Of a DNA stretch of 64,000 nucleotides, positions 22,300 through 33,375 are shown piece by piece. Source of the stretch: Scleroderma bovista (Eukaryota > Basidiomycota > Agaricomycetes > Boletales > Sclerodermataceae); contig JAYMGJ010000104.1 of NCBI GenBank assembly GCA_037178675.1, forward strand, positions 20,331-84,330, written 5' to 3'. The position numbers and the translations under genes are program-made. Numbering within the stretch: the first letter of the stretch is position 1; each line of letters begins with the position of its first letter. Below the pieces are notes generated by a model. It ran no database searches. It was not told the origin of the DNA and saw nothing but the letters and a program-made list of their open reading frames with translations.

Positions 22300-23449
22300 G
22301 GTTCTGCCGACGCAGGTGGCACTTGTAATATTGCGTGAGAAAATGTAACATCTGAACATTGTTTCCTTTTTTGGATCCAGCCATCCTGTGTTTTGGCTTA
22401 GTCATAGTACTACCCATCTTTATGTAAGGGCTTCAGCTTTGCTTGCATTACCCTCGGGCCATCGCCCTTCGTCTCTGCATCAAGTTCTCTTAATCATCCT
22501 CTGCAAGTAGCCCTTCGCTTTTTATTCGATGTGTCCAGTTGATGATATCTGCACATTAGTACCGCTCAAGGAGTCCGTCATGGTCATGCTGGTTTTGCGG
22601 CGGTACGTGCCTCAACCGTGCCTGTCGTCCCGGCGACTGTGACTGTGGGTACTAAGTATGTTGCGCCATGCTTTCTGCATCGTCACTAACTATGACTTCG
22701 AAACGGTTCGTTGCCATCCAACCTTTTTCTCCGGCCAACTGTGATGTCGTTTGAACTTCCGCCGTCATCCATATAGCGGTTAGTCGTCGCAGTACGTGTC
22801 TACAATGAGTCGTGACTATACTTCCAGGTCTTCATACCAGCATGTATTTACATAGAGCCTGCCCTCTGGTTTTCGCTCGCTATGACCAGTTGACGACGTG
22901 CACGTTACCGCCGGAGGTGTCTACCTGTCATGCTATGCAGTACGTGTTTCAAATGTATCTGTCCTCGCCAGCGGTTGTGCCTCTGTTAGTGGTATATGCT
23001 TCATCGATTCTGTTATTAGATAATGATTCCATCCACTGTACATATTTCCCATTTTCCTTGAATGCCATTTGTTCCAATTGGACAGATTTCCCCTTCGTCT
23101 CGCCTAGTACGCTACTACTTTCAATGGCTGCTTTTTAACTCTTGATCGCAGTGCAATTGACATCCACACCGGTTTCTTTGCTCACTGACAACTAGACAAG
23201 AGTCACCAGGGTAGGGTACTGGCGTCACTTTCCTGGTGGCCGCTGATGCATGCCGTGGCATGCGCGTTACTTCGTCATCGTCATCGCCATCGCCATCGTC
23301 ATCGTCATCCCATACACGTACTACCGGCTTGCTCGCGCACTGTCGGAGTCCGAGTCGCGTCCTCTTGTATTACATAAGCAGTTTGTTTCACTCTGCCACT
23401 GACTGCACCTCCACTAATAGTCAACGTTTCAACGTTTCAACATTATACC
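22300..23449. other. intergenic, no gene seen
   Basis: No frame with protein-like composition or paired splice sites was found. A short (TCATCG)n run lies at 23273-23310, just upstream of the next gene. Confidence 0.4.
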
Positions 23450-25187
23450 ATGGCCCGGAATAGACAGACCGCCAAGAAGACTGCATCAGGTACCGCGCCG
23501 CGAGTCCGGTTAATTGTACGCCCTCCTGGCGCCACTGGGTCTGGCAGCATCAAGAAATTGGAGAGAGATGTTTCTATGGAGTCTGCCACCAGTCGCTCAC
23601 TTAGCCCTTTGACTCCGGTCACTTCATCTCCAGCGCCGACCATCAATGATGCCATGGATACTGTGCCGGACGTGACAGAAAACCATGAACGCTGGCTAGC
23701 CAGCAACAAAGTAAATATCTTATTCGTTACGTAGCATTCAAAGGCTCACTCCGTTTAATAAGTACTGCTATCTTTGTCACAATGGTGGAAGTTTCCTTTG
23801 CTGCTGCACTCATTGTCCACGGGTAGTATGCGACCGTTGCCTAGGAATTACGGAACAGCTATCCAATCAAGTCTGCTCACCAGACATCCAGTTCAAGTGT
23901 CCTGGGTGCCACGAGATTGGGGACCGTATAGCAAAGAGAAAACCGACACCTTATTTCGTGAGTATTCGCTCATTAACCCATTAATAAGGCTAACACGGAG
24001 CCAAGGCATTCACACGCAGTGTGGATGGAAGTGTCATTAGTGTTCTCGACAAACCGACTATTGTTCAAGGCGTCTGTGAAAGATCATCAAAGTCCCAGGT
24101 CAGCGCCGAGTCGATCCTCATTCTGCATCTAATTTGCATGGGTATGGATCCTCGAGGAGCTCTCCCCTTCCTCCTCAAGACTGCACTTGAAGACTACCAC
24201 ACCACGGAGTCGCTCGTTTACGAGGAGGTGACTTTTGACTTCGGGACTGAACAAAAACTCAGTCGATGGAGGGACAAGGTCCGCAAGCTCGGCACGACGC
24301 TGAATGCACGCAACTTTGCTCGAAAAATAATCTTCGTGACGGTCCACAGTGAGCTGACACGCGGTGATCTATTTGCGGGGAAGGACGAAGACGGAAATGA
24401 TGTGACGGCAGAAGTCGAGGACGTGAGCATTAAATCAATCCATCTTGCTGTTTCACCGATTTGTTGTCAGTTCATGACCTGTTTATTCAGCTCCCCCCTG
24501 GAAGATACCATGTATGCCTCCACGCTTTTCATGCTGACGTGTGGGCCACTGGTCACATTTCAAGAGTCTTTGTTGACATTGAAGAAATCCGTCATCCGGT
24601 AAGTAAGCTATTATTGGTTTACTTGGATTTTACTGACTATGTCCGGTAGTCTACGGCCAGAATATACGATTGCGTTCACTCAAACGCACTTCATCAGCGC
24701 CGCCCTCAAATTATTTATCGTGGCATATGGCATACAAGTGCTTATCGAAGGCCACGTCTTAGCGGATGTCCTGCAAGACCTCCTCAATGCTTCACTTGAC
24801 CTACGTATGCACAGTGACGTGCTGCTATTCCACGTACAGGGGCTTCGGTTGTCGAATTCGGTGCTGTCTTTGCTGTCCAAGTCTGCACCATCCATCATCT
24901 CCCCCTCCATTGTTGGCTACAGGTATGCATGGTACCACAGCTATCGCCGCCCATGGGGCATTGCTTTGCCCATGGGATGCCCTCAATGCGGGTCTGTCCG
25001 TCCTTGGTCACGGTCAAAAAGTGACCTGAAAAGCACTCACCCCAAAGCTCGAGTATCAACTTGCCAGTCGACTGGCTGCGGCTTCACAGTGCAATCAAAG
25101 CCTCTCTCAGACAACTATCAAATAGTCCATGGCGACCGGACTTCGGGGTGGCTCAAGTACATATTCTCAGCGACAGAGGCCCTCTAG
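23450..25187 (+). pseudogene. CxxC zinc-binding protein of a mushroom multicopy family
   Basis: Exon 1 23450-23710 (basic, Ser/Pro-rich), intron 23711-23762. Exon 2 23763-23957 encodes YCYLCHNGGSFLCCCTHCP, VVCDRCLGI and KCPGCHEIGD, a PHD-like or treble-clef Cys cluster. Exon 3 24006-24422 begins AFTRSVDGSVISVLDKPTIV and includes TLNARNFARKIIFVTVHSEL. After the intron 24423-24470 the sensible frame (VHDLFIQLPPGRYHVCLHAF) is shifted by one base, so the reading frame is broken there. The last exon ends at a TAG at about 25187 and contains GCPQCGSVRPW and CQSTGCGFTV, a second Cys pair set. Function unknown; I recall such proteins as repeated, transposon-associated genes in agaricomycetes (from memory, unverified). 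Confidence 0.6.
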
Positions 25188-25559
25188 AGGTTTCATTGGA
25201 TTACATACAATATAACATGTCTACTTTGTTGATAGTTATATAGAAACCTGCATGGATCATTACTAGTAACTGTTCATGAGTGAAAACTGGAAGGTTGGAC
25301 CAGAGAGCTAGTCAAGGAGCTGGGGAACACGAGTCAAAGACTCACCTTTGGATGAACCAAGAGCAGTGAGACGTTGAGAGCGATGCGACGGGCGATGGCG
25401 ATGGCAAACGAAACGCAGACAGAGGAGATCATCAGCCTTGAAAGCTTGATGCTCTACACCCTTGCAATTTACTTGAGGAAGAGGTCCCAGGCTGAAATTC
25501 GGTGCACGTGCAAATGTTCTCGATGAGGCAGTTTTGCTGCATCGATTAGCGTTGGACCT

Positions 25560-25725
25560 CTGTCCGCCAGGTCATTCTGCTCGTCTAACATCGCTCGACC
25601 AGCTTTCGAACTGTCTTAGCTCCAGATTTGAGAAGCTGGAGGCTGCAGCAGACTTGGACGAGCTTATTTCCCTCCGCCGAGCTATATTGGACCCCCATCC
25701 ACAGGGCCATCATGACCACACGAAG
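25560..25725 (+). pseudogene. tetratricopeptide-repeat fragment (CHAT/NACHT-TPR type)
   Basis: The frame reads LDLCPPGHSARLTSLDQLSN, CLSSRFEKLEAAADLDELIS, LRRAILDPHPQGHHDH. This is one ~42-residue TPR unit plus the start of a second, in the typical mushroom form (RREALDL.PPGH..R..SL..LA). There are no neighbouring repeats or effector domain, so it is an isolated fragment. It runs directly into ACCACC-type low-complexity DNA (25690-25880). Confidence 0.6.
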
Positions 25726-25890
25726 TCTAACGACGACGACAGACACTACCACACACCACCAACGTTGTTGACGGCGACGACACTGACAGACACCACCACC
25801 GCGATCACACCAACGACCACCACCACCACAACGTGGGGTCACCACTTCCAGCGACGACGAGACAACCAGAACGGCCACCACTATCACCAC
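25726..25890. repeat. ACC/ACG-rich low-complexity block
   Basis: CACCACCACC and ACGACGAC runs; apparent His/Thr-rich frame not treated as a gene. From 25891 to 26488 I see no gene. Confidence 0.5.
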
Positions 25891-26488
25891 AACTAGGGCG
25901 GGCACGAGAAACATGGACAACGAAACACACTGGCTGCAGAATCAGCGCATGTGTTAGACTGAGAAATCACAACGAAATGACTTACCTGGGATCGGATACA
26001 ATTGTGATGCATGCCAAAGTGCTGCCGAGTTAAAACCCGTTCTGGGCACGGGTCAGTCCTGTGATGAAGCTTCGGTGTAGGTGAGTCGTTTGTTGACTCG
26101 GCACACTGCCAGATGTGTTCTGATGATTAAAGATGGAGATGTGTTTGGGTCGCGTAGATAGGCATCGACGTCGAACAGAATGCTGTATTGTCTTAGATTG
26201 TCTTCCTTGCGCTGTGACATCATGGACAGGAACGGAAACAGATTGGTCGGACAACGGAATGCAATGGTTCCGTCTGCGGAAACATGGAGTGGACGGCTGG
26301 TAATTGATGACCTTGGACCCTATAAGTGTTTTCGTTCATGGATGTAGAGCATGATGGTATTCGGACGCCCGTTATTTGATCCTCTCGAAAGCTTGGACCA
26401 AGCAAGGTTCATGCTGGCGCCAGCCGGCACTTCCCCGAGTACCACTGTATGCCAACAATATTACTTGTACCATTCCATGTAATACCTA

Positions 26489-27069
26489 CTACATAGTACA
26501 GTAATAGATACCCCTACCTGTGCAGTTCCCTATGTTCAACGTGCTCAGATCATTCATTTGTGGACAATCTGTGGACGCTGGCACTCGCCAACGCCAGTCG
26601 GCACTCCCCGAGTGTTGTGGTAGTTGACATAAATGACAGGTGGATGCCTCATCTGCGATGCAGCCTGAAATGTAGGCCACATGTAGGTTGCAGTAGGGGT
26701 ATTAAAGACCGATAAGGAAAGGGGGTATAAAGGTTGTGGTTGGTGACCTTCATTTCGGGACCGCTCTTCAGGTGGGAAAGATGAACTGGTGCACCATGTT
26801 GGTTGGCTACATTTAGAGGGGAGAAAAAACACATGTACCTGGTGCTTGGTTCTCGTAGTGGGGACAAACTACATGTCTTCCCCCGCGACAGGCATCGTTT
26901 ACAAGGCTCTTGTTCAACATAGATGCACTAAGGGGAGAATTAATCACAGTGTCAAGGTATAGAGTGTGAGAACCATTACCTTCACATGCCCCTGCTTGCA
27001 TGCCGCACAAGCAATACGACATTTGTGCTGTATGCGAATAGGGCCGATGGGGGGATTCTGTGACTGCAT
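26489..27069 (-). CDS. small Zn(2)-C6 fungal-type DNA-binding protein
   Basis: Four exons, 27069-26980, 26927-26839, 26806-26748 and 26664-26489, sum to 414 nt in frame: 137 aa plus stop. Zn(2)-C6 domains hold two Zn ions with six Cys and bind DNA; most are transcription regulators. The motif spans the first intron: CAACKQGHVK then CIYVEQEPCKRCLSRGKTC, i.e. C-x2-C-x6-C-x7-C-x2-C-x6-C, the textbook spacing. The first Met (27069-27067) gives MQSQNPPIGPIRIQHKCRIA. The rest is Ser/Pro-rich and Cys-containing, with no recognisable regulatory domain, and the protein is much shorter than usual for this class. Either a truncated regulator or a short binding protein. All four splice junctions keep frame, which argues for a functional or recently functional gene. 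Confidence 0.75.
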
Positions 27070-27590
27070 CTCTGAAGCCAAAATGATTCCAGGAGACAAG
27101 GCTACAACCTTGCAGCTGTGGTTATATAGGTTGGTCATGGACTTTTCATGGAAGCTGCCACTGATCAGCAATACATGCTTGCAGACTCATTCATTTACGA
27201 CAAAGCTTAACCAAACGGGGACTCCTTTGCAGGATAACGATTATGGTGCGACTGGTGTTGCCACGAGGCAAGGTCACCTTTTTGAGGTTGAGGTGAGGTA
27301 CACCTCACAGCTGCCATATTATGTACTTTTTCCGGATGCGCAGCCAGCTCAACGCTTCACTTTACAGAGTGAATATCGCACTGGTGACCTGTCTCTAGGA
27401 CGCCAAGCGATCCTTACTAAGGATCTTGGGAGGTATCTCTGGGTCCCCTATGCCACCCTCATCCATTCTGCCAGTCGTCACCACTCCCTGTAGGTTTGTT
27501 GCAATACTAACGGTAATGCACCCGCCTTGCAACACATTCGCCGGTTGCAACACCGATCTCCCATCCGCCAAATATGTATTGCAACACGAC
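27070..27590. other. no convincing gene; possible plus-strand fragments
   Basis: A plus-strand open frame to about 27490 contains EVRYTSQLPYYVLFPDAQPA and LSLGRQAILTKDLGRYLWVP, which look mildly protein-like, but I find no family, start or splice context. Its 5' portion is merely antisense to the Zn(2)-C6 exon. Confidence 0.2.
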
Positions 27591-28320
27591 CTAATATCCA
27601 GGCCTCCCAGTCAGGGCCCGTCGCACGCTCCAAGCTCATCTCGATCACATCTTGAAGGGACCCAAGTTTTCCGATATTATTCATCTCCAAGAAGTCACTT
27701 CCAGCGCCCGACAATCTCTCCTCGACGATCGCTCTGGCTTCCTGACGACCGACGCTGAGGACGACACGTCTTTCAAGGGCCTACCATTCGCGACCATGAC
27801 GTTGCTCTCCCGCAGGCGTTTTGGCTCTCCGTTGCTCGACAGCGTCTTCCGCATGGAGCTGCCTAGCAGGTACAGGAGGGATGCGCTCTGCGTGGATATC
27901 GCCACCCCAGCTGCATCTGGCGTAGTATTCCGTCTCCTTAACGTGCACCTCGACTCCCTCGACTCGCATTTCCGGCGTGCTCTACAGATGTGGGCACTGG
28001 CTGGCCTCCTGCGCGAGCCCAGATGGAGGGGTGGGATCATCGCAGGCGACTTCAACACAATCCTCCCCGAGGATCATAGGCTCGTCGACGAACACGAGCT
28101 GCTCGATGCCTGGGTCGCGCTACACGGGAGTACGGGGCCCGATGGAGCTACGTGGGGTGTTGGCGTGGAACTAGAGGGCGGACCGAAGGCAGGGAGGTTA
28201 GACAAGGTTGCAATGTTGAGCTTGAAGCCTGATGAGATCGAAGTTTTCCAGCCTGGTCTCGTTGGGGCCGATAGACCCTGGAGCGACCACTGCAGGCTGC
28301 GCTGCACCTTCACCATCTAA
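27591..28320 (+). pseudogene. endonuclease/exonuclease/phosphatase-fold protein (TDP2-like)
   Basis: This Mg-dependent hydrolase fold cleaves phosphodiester or phosphotyrosyl bonds. From about 27652 the frame runs to TAA at 28318-28320. Catalytic signatures are visible: Glu in IIHLQEV, Asp/Asn in GIIAGDFNTILPEDH and the C-terminal Asp-His in WSDHCRL. NVHLDSLDSHFRRALQM is the conserved mid-domain His/Asp strand. Upstream, NIQASQSGPVARSKL fits the expected N-terminal strand but sits one base out of frame (near 27640), and the usual W-N motif is altered. Either a decayed gene or a 1-nt sequence error. No start codon can be assigned. Confidence 0.75.
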
Positions 28321-28554
28321 TACGGTAAGCAAGTTCTTTTTCTAGCTTGTTCGATGCCTATATGACCAACCACTTGCTTTTCCCTCAGACGCAATTAGAT
28401 CGAAAGCGGTTGAACCATTTGTTACTTTTCTTTTCCAACGTCGGATGATCCATCCCTTCCGACTATGTTATGTACGTTTGTAAGATCGTCTGTGTAAGTT
28501 GTTAAGTCGCCATGATCGTTGCATCTCGCAGCTATAGGACTATAGATAACCACC
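28321..28554. other. intergenic spacer
   Basis: A/T-richer 230-bp gap between two plus-strand genes with no coding signal; it presumably holds the 3' end of one and the promoter of the next. Confidence 0.4.
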
Positions 28555-29124
28555 ATGTCTCAACCTCTCCTTCACACCACTCTCAAGCAGCTCTTCAAGA
28601 ACTGGTACGCTACGGTTGGAGCTCAAGCGGCTGCCAAAACCCGCGTCTCCGTCGTTGGCAGCCTCTATATCCAGGCCAGGGACATACGCACCACGATGGT
28701 CAGTATCATTTATTTTTCTTGGGCTACAGAGTTCGGTTACACAGCTTAACATCAGGATATTGACGTCGTTGTCAAGTCCGACCCCTCGATTGACCGCTTC
28801 AAGATCCGCAACCTGATCGCTGCGAGCGACAGCCGCTTCACCGTGAACATGGAGAAGATTTGCAGCCTGACTTACCGCGAGAAACCAGGACCCCGTGACT
28901 ACGATCGATATCATCAACGACAAAGTGGTAAGTCCAAATTATCGTTCCTCCTCATCGCTCGTGTTGATATGCCGTATACGTAGACTCTTTACATGCCTGA
29001 GGGCATGTCCGTCCTCGACGTCGTCGATAATGACCAGGTGCCCTTGCCGTCTGGGCCGAACACGCACGCGCCAGAGAAGCCACTGCCTCTCCTGAAAGTC
29101 AGGGTGCACCCGTACAGGAACGCA
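28555..29124 (+). pseudogene. nucleotidyltransferase-like protein, frameshifted
   Basis: ATG at 28555. MSQPLLHTTLKQLFKNWYAT is followed by VVGSLYIQARDIRTTM and, after an intron, DIDVVVKSDPSIDRFKIRNL. A G-S...(17 aa)...D-x-D arrangement followed by hydrophobics is the signature of the nucleotidyltransferase fold (two metal-binding Asp). Then VNMEKICSLTYREK shifts by one base into DPVTTIDIINDKV, where a third acidic strand would be expected, continuing after another intron into LYMPEGMSVLDVVDNDQ. The one-base shift near 28888 breaks the frame. Substrate unknown. Confidence 0.5.
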
Positions 29125-29126
29125 TC

Positions 29127-31354
29127 GTGTCCCAGAAACAGTCCTTGGGGTCCTCTATTCGTAGGCCTGGGTCGTCGTCGTCGTCGTCGTATGGTGCACC
29201 CACCGCACTGGCTGCGTTGCAGAGCAGGAAAGCGAGTCGCAGTTTGTTTCAGCCACGCGAGCAGGAACTCCCCGGGAGTACTTATACCTGGAGCAATTTC
29301 AGTCATATTGGGTTCCATCAGGGCGCCCCTGCTGCGTAAGTTTCCTGCACTACTTACTGTTTGCGATTGGAGTATGAAACTGAAGGGTGATTAGTGTCTA
29401 GGATGACCCATTTGCTGATTCCAAGCGTGCGCCAGCCCAACCAGCTGTACCAGAGCAGGCTGCTGCGGTCCTCTCACCCGCTGAGACAATCCATGTACCA
29501 GAGTAAGCCCCGTCATATATGTGTGTCTGTGCGCGTTTCTTACCGAGCTCGCAGGCCATTCGACCCACGTTCACCAAGAGACGACACGATGATGCCAGCA
29601 GTGGAACAAGTAACAATCCCACTTCGCCCATTCCACGAAATCATTCCGACCCGGTCAGTTACTAATGTCCTCTGGGGATGGACTGTTAGTTGACGCACCC
29701 AATAGACCCTCTCGTCAAACATCTGGATACAATCTTGCCGACCGTAGGGACTACCTTAGCAAGGCAGAGTAAGCTCTTCTCGAATTCTACCGCACTTTCC
29801 TGACACCCCTTTTTCAGCGAACGTCGGCCCCTCGTATCCCGTCCGTCAACGCCACCCATCGACACTTCCTTCCGCTCCTCCAACCCCCCTGTCACCCAAC
29901 CCACTCCCCGATGGGTACAACCACCCCAATTCGACGTGAACGGATCCGCAAGGAACTACAGCTACGGGTCAGTCACGACGCCCTACGCCGACCGCGGATG
30001 GTTCGAGTACATACTTCCCCACGGACTCAGATACTTTGGCAACCCGCGTAAAAGCGCAACCACCGACCTCGATCTGCGAAACTTTTCCAAACTCGACCAG
30101 GTCACGAGTGCGATTGATACGGTGGACAGTGTGCCAGAGGGATGCGAAATATGGGTTAGGCCGAGCTACAGCGCGACGGGATGGAGGAGACAGAAGACGT
30201 CCGGACGGCTTGTCATTTATTGGGTGGACCATAGGTACCGTCGCATTCTGAACGAGATGCCTTCCGATGATCTACCTCTATCTGGAGAAGACGATGGTGC
30301 GTTCTCGTACCTAACACTTCGTTGATACCGGAGGTGCTCATGTTTTTTACAGGGCTCGATGACGAGTTTAGATACTGGTTTTCGTCGAGATGTACCCTGC
30401 TTATGTCGTTCTTACACGCCCGTCGACACAAGAGGCCGCCGACGCCCTTCATTGGTCGTATACCGATAGGCTTCTTGTGCATCCTTAGCCCATCCAGCCT
30501 CCGTTTAGCCAGGAGGAATGTCAGGAACTCATCAGACTTCTCAACGGTGCGGCCACGGTGCATCCCTACACTGTCTTGCCGTTTCTGATAGTTCCTCTAC
30601 AGATCCTCCCCAGCAATCTAGTCTTTCATACACGCGCATGGTCGCGCGAATCCTATTACGAGTTGGTACGTCCCGTTTTTGCATCGACTGCATGGAATCC
30701 CCGTCTTATCTTGCACACGCAGCACATTGGCGCCAGGTCCACTTCAGGCCGCACAGACCTCTACCCCGTGACATCAGCCATATGCACACTGCAAAGCACA
30801 CGCCGATCCTCCGCACAGTGCTGGAAATCGTCATCGGTACACTATGCCTAGGGATCCCGTTTCTCTTCGTCGACAGAGCGAGATACAGTACTTCGGTGAC
30901 ACTCATGGCCCTACCAGAATTGGACAGTATAGCCCGGATTGGAGGTTTGGTCGCCATCTTATGCTCTGTTCTGAGCATGATCACATCTTTCGTATCTATT
31001 TTCCGGTATAAATCAGAAATGGCACAAGGTTGCCGCACAAACCGCTGGAGAAGGGTTTGTTCTGCTTCCTGTAAGCGACATCCTTGTTCAGGACTCTGTC
31101 GCCAGTCACTGATACGGGTCTTTCAGCGCCGAAGCATTATGCTTTCGCTTCCGCCCGTGTTCCTTGCATATTCTGTCGCTGGATTCATCACGGGCGTCAT
31201 CATATACTCGTTTAGGAGTGCCACCATCAACTTTGCTCATGCAGGAATGCCTGTCGCTGCCAAGTTTGATGAGTATGTGCGGTGGATGGTGATTGGTGTT
31301 CTTGGAGCTCTGACGGGGGTGTTGATCGCTTCTGTAATGGTGTTGAGGAGGTAA
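29127..31354 (+). pseudogene. WW-like / multi-pass membrane protein of a mushroom family, broken
   Basis: Exons encode a Ser/Pro-rich N-terminus (SSIRRPGSSSSSSYGAPTAL), then a WW-like strand block YADRGWFEYILPHGLRYFGN with TTDLDLRNFSKLDQVTSAID and GCEIWVRPSYSATGWRRQ, then LDDEFRYWF. Family-typical helices follow: VLTRPSTQEAADALHWSYTD, FSQEECQELIRLLNGAATVH. The C-terminal frame to 31354 has HFRPHRPLPRDISHMHTAKH and four hydrophobic stretches consistent with membrane helices (IVIGTLCLGIPFLFV, GGLVAILCSVLSMITSFVSI, FLAYSVAGFITGVIIY, VIGVLGALTGVLIASVMVL). Lesions: a frame change near 30385, an in-frame TAG at 30486-30488 and another frame change near 30640. Function unknown; naming is from memory of similar mushroom proteins. 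Confidence 0.5.
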
Positions 31355-31969
31355 TTAAGTGATCTGTGTATCTGTAGGTTCGTGATATATCCTTCCGTCC
31401 TCATGACAACTTTATCATAGTCCGAATCGACATTCATCACCAACTGCCATCTCTTCGTACTATCAGAAGCTTCATCCTTTCAGCCAGTGGCCGAGTGCTG
31501 GCGCTGAGCACTCAACAAGAATGGAACAGCGCCACGCATTCACTTCCGTCCATCCTCCTCAGTGCACACACCGCAAGTCCTGCAATTCGTGCGCAGGTGC
31601 CACCAACCCAGCATTGATACAAGCAGTGTTTATTCCATCAGCAAATTCACATGAAGGTTTCTAATTAGGGACTCCATGTTTGCTGTTACCATTTGGACAT
31701 AAATCGCTCGAGTCCTTCGTGGATATGTGCTATCGTGGTACGTGTTCGCCTCTCCCTTTGTTACCTTGGCTTCGCTGCCGCGTGGTATGTACTGCGACGA
31801 TGAGTAAGTTAGCTACGCTCAAACTTGGTCACCCGAATCTTTTTTAACTGAACAATCACCAGGTTAAGGTAACTGAATTTTAGGAAAAGACTAAAGGACA
31901 ACGAGCGATGGGTATCTGAAGTTATATACTGTATTGTCCAGGTACGACTAACGAGTCTTGCCCTTGTCC
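31355..31969. other. intergenic, no gene seen
   Basis: No convincing frame on either strand; mixed-composition sequence between convergent genes. Confidence 0.4.
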
Positions 31970-32753
31970 TCAACTGGCGTGTCTCTGGCTGGCTCGTCCG
32001 TCTGCCTTCGACTGGGCTCTCTTCAACCGCGTCTTCTGGTCGACAGGAGCTTCCTCCTCATCTTCATAAGCACCATCCTCGTTTCCATATAGGATCACGT
32101 CCTCACTTTCGACAGGTGGGTGACTTAGTTCTGCGACCCCAATCAGTTTGTAATCGGCGGGAACGGCAGGTGTTGAGAAACGGATCTCATCGATAATGGA
32201 GGTGCGTGGTCGTTTTACCCCATGGTACTTGCGATTGGGACGGCTGTCGTCGAACGGCGTATCGACGATCCCCTCTCCTTTCCCTGTGGGCTGAGTATCC
32301 CCTCTGTGCCGATTGACGCTGACGCTTGACTTTATCCACAGCGTCCCACAGCATGCCCTCCAGCGTCTCTGCTTCAGGGACGTTCAAGACCCGACCTCCT
32401 TTACTTTCCTCTCGGCTTCGGAGATCTGCATTGGGGCTCAAAACCTTGGCAGGAGTAGGTGAGTGCCCGTTGATTACGATATCGGCATTCCCATCCTCAT
32501 CCTGCTCGAGGGTTGCAAATCAGGACGAGGTAGTGGCTTCATGAGTGTAGGCTTCTCGGAATTGTGGATATCCGCAAGGGACATGGGGCGAACAGTCCTT
32601 CCCTCGACGAAGCGCAGCATCAAAGCGAAAGTAGGCGCGCACTTGCTCACAGTGCACCAGCATCTGACGGCTCTTGTCCCCTTCTAGGCTCCAGCGAACG
32701 GAGTAGAACTCCGGCCCTGATCGTTCAATATTTCTGTGAGGCTCGCGATCCAT
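31970..32753 (-). pseudogene. unknown conserved-looking protein with three frame changes
   Basis: From ATG 32753: SGPEFYSVRWSLEGDKSRQM, LVHCEQVRAYFRFDAALRRG. A one-base shift leads to RTVRPMSLADIHNSEKPTLM; a second to EQDEDGNADIVINGHSPTPA and RVLNVPEAETLEGMLWDAVD; a third, at the G run near 32270, to GIVDTPFDDSRPNRKYHGVK and ADYKLIGVAELSHPPVESED, ending with a TGA at 31970-31972. Each segment is plainly protein-like, so the most economical reading is one gene with three indels. No intron borders fit. Family not recognised. Confidence 0.5.
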
Positions 32754-33189
32754 AGGGTAAGGGGTGCTCAGGCGGATACGGCGGTCAGGATGATGATGAT
32801 GGACTCAGGGGTGACAGCCAGGTATTTAAGCTCTGGGCACACATCCACTTACTCGCACTCACTTCTCCGTCCATCCATGCTTTCCAAGGCCTTGTCCTTC
32901 CCCCGTCGTTCCAGGACCAGATCCGTGAGCTAGCAAAGGTGCTGCCACCTCCACGCAAACATAATACCACTTGCGATCCGTCGCCTTTCCCCCATATCCA
33001 CACCGTACCCATAACCCCTCTTATCAAGGCACGCAAGGTCAAGTGCTACAGACTTCCCAGTCAGGACAAGGTATGTCCCGTTTCATGCCATTGCTTTTCT
33101 TTCCACTTCCACCCTGTCCAGTGTCAGGTCAGTCGCTTCCGTTTCATCCCGTCTCTTCGCCCCAATTCACCCCCCCTCCGTAATCAGCA

Positions 33190-33375
33190 GCCAACCGATT
33201 CGCACCCGCCGTGAAACCCCACGAACACTTCACCCACACGCCTCGCAAGTCTTGCCCGTGCGGTGAGCTGTTCCAATCGTGAGACCACATCATTGCTACC
33301 TGCCCTACGTACTATGAAGACAAACGTCGAGCCATGAAGGATGCCTCAGAGGATCTCATCACATATGACATCCTC
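33190..33375 (+). pseudogene. non-LTR retrotransposon (LINE) C-terminal fragment
   Basis: The frame NRFAPAVKPHEHFTHTPRKS, CPCGELFQS*DHIIATCP, TYYEDKRRAMKDASEDLIT matches the Cys/His-rich tail seen after the RNase H region of fungal LINEs (C-x1-C ... H-x4-C). The TGA at 33280-33282 stands where an Arg/Thr-Arg is expected before Asp-His. No reverse transcriptase core is present upstream; 32880-33060 has a possible short coding fragment (KVLPPPRKHNTTCDPSPFPH). It abuts the 3' end of the minus-strand transposase. Confidence 0.5.

Noticed and set aside
21518..22417. 299-codon minus and 264-codon plus frames
   Set aside because: They run through the 72-bp minisatellite; several frames are open on each strand merely because the period is a multiple of three.
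26966..27493. 175-codon plus frame over the Zn(2)-C6 gene
   Set aside because: Its first part is antisense to the well-supported Zn(2)-C6 first exon; no start, domain or splice support.
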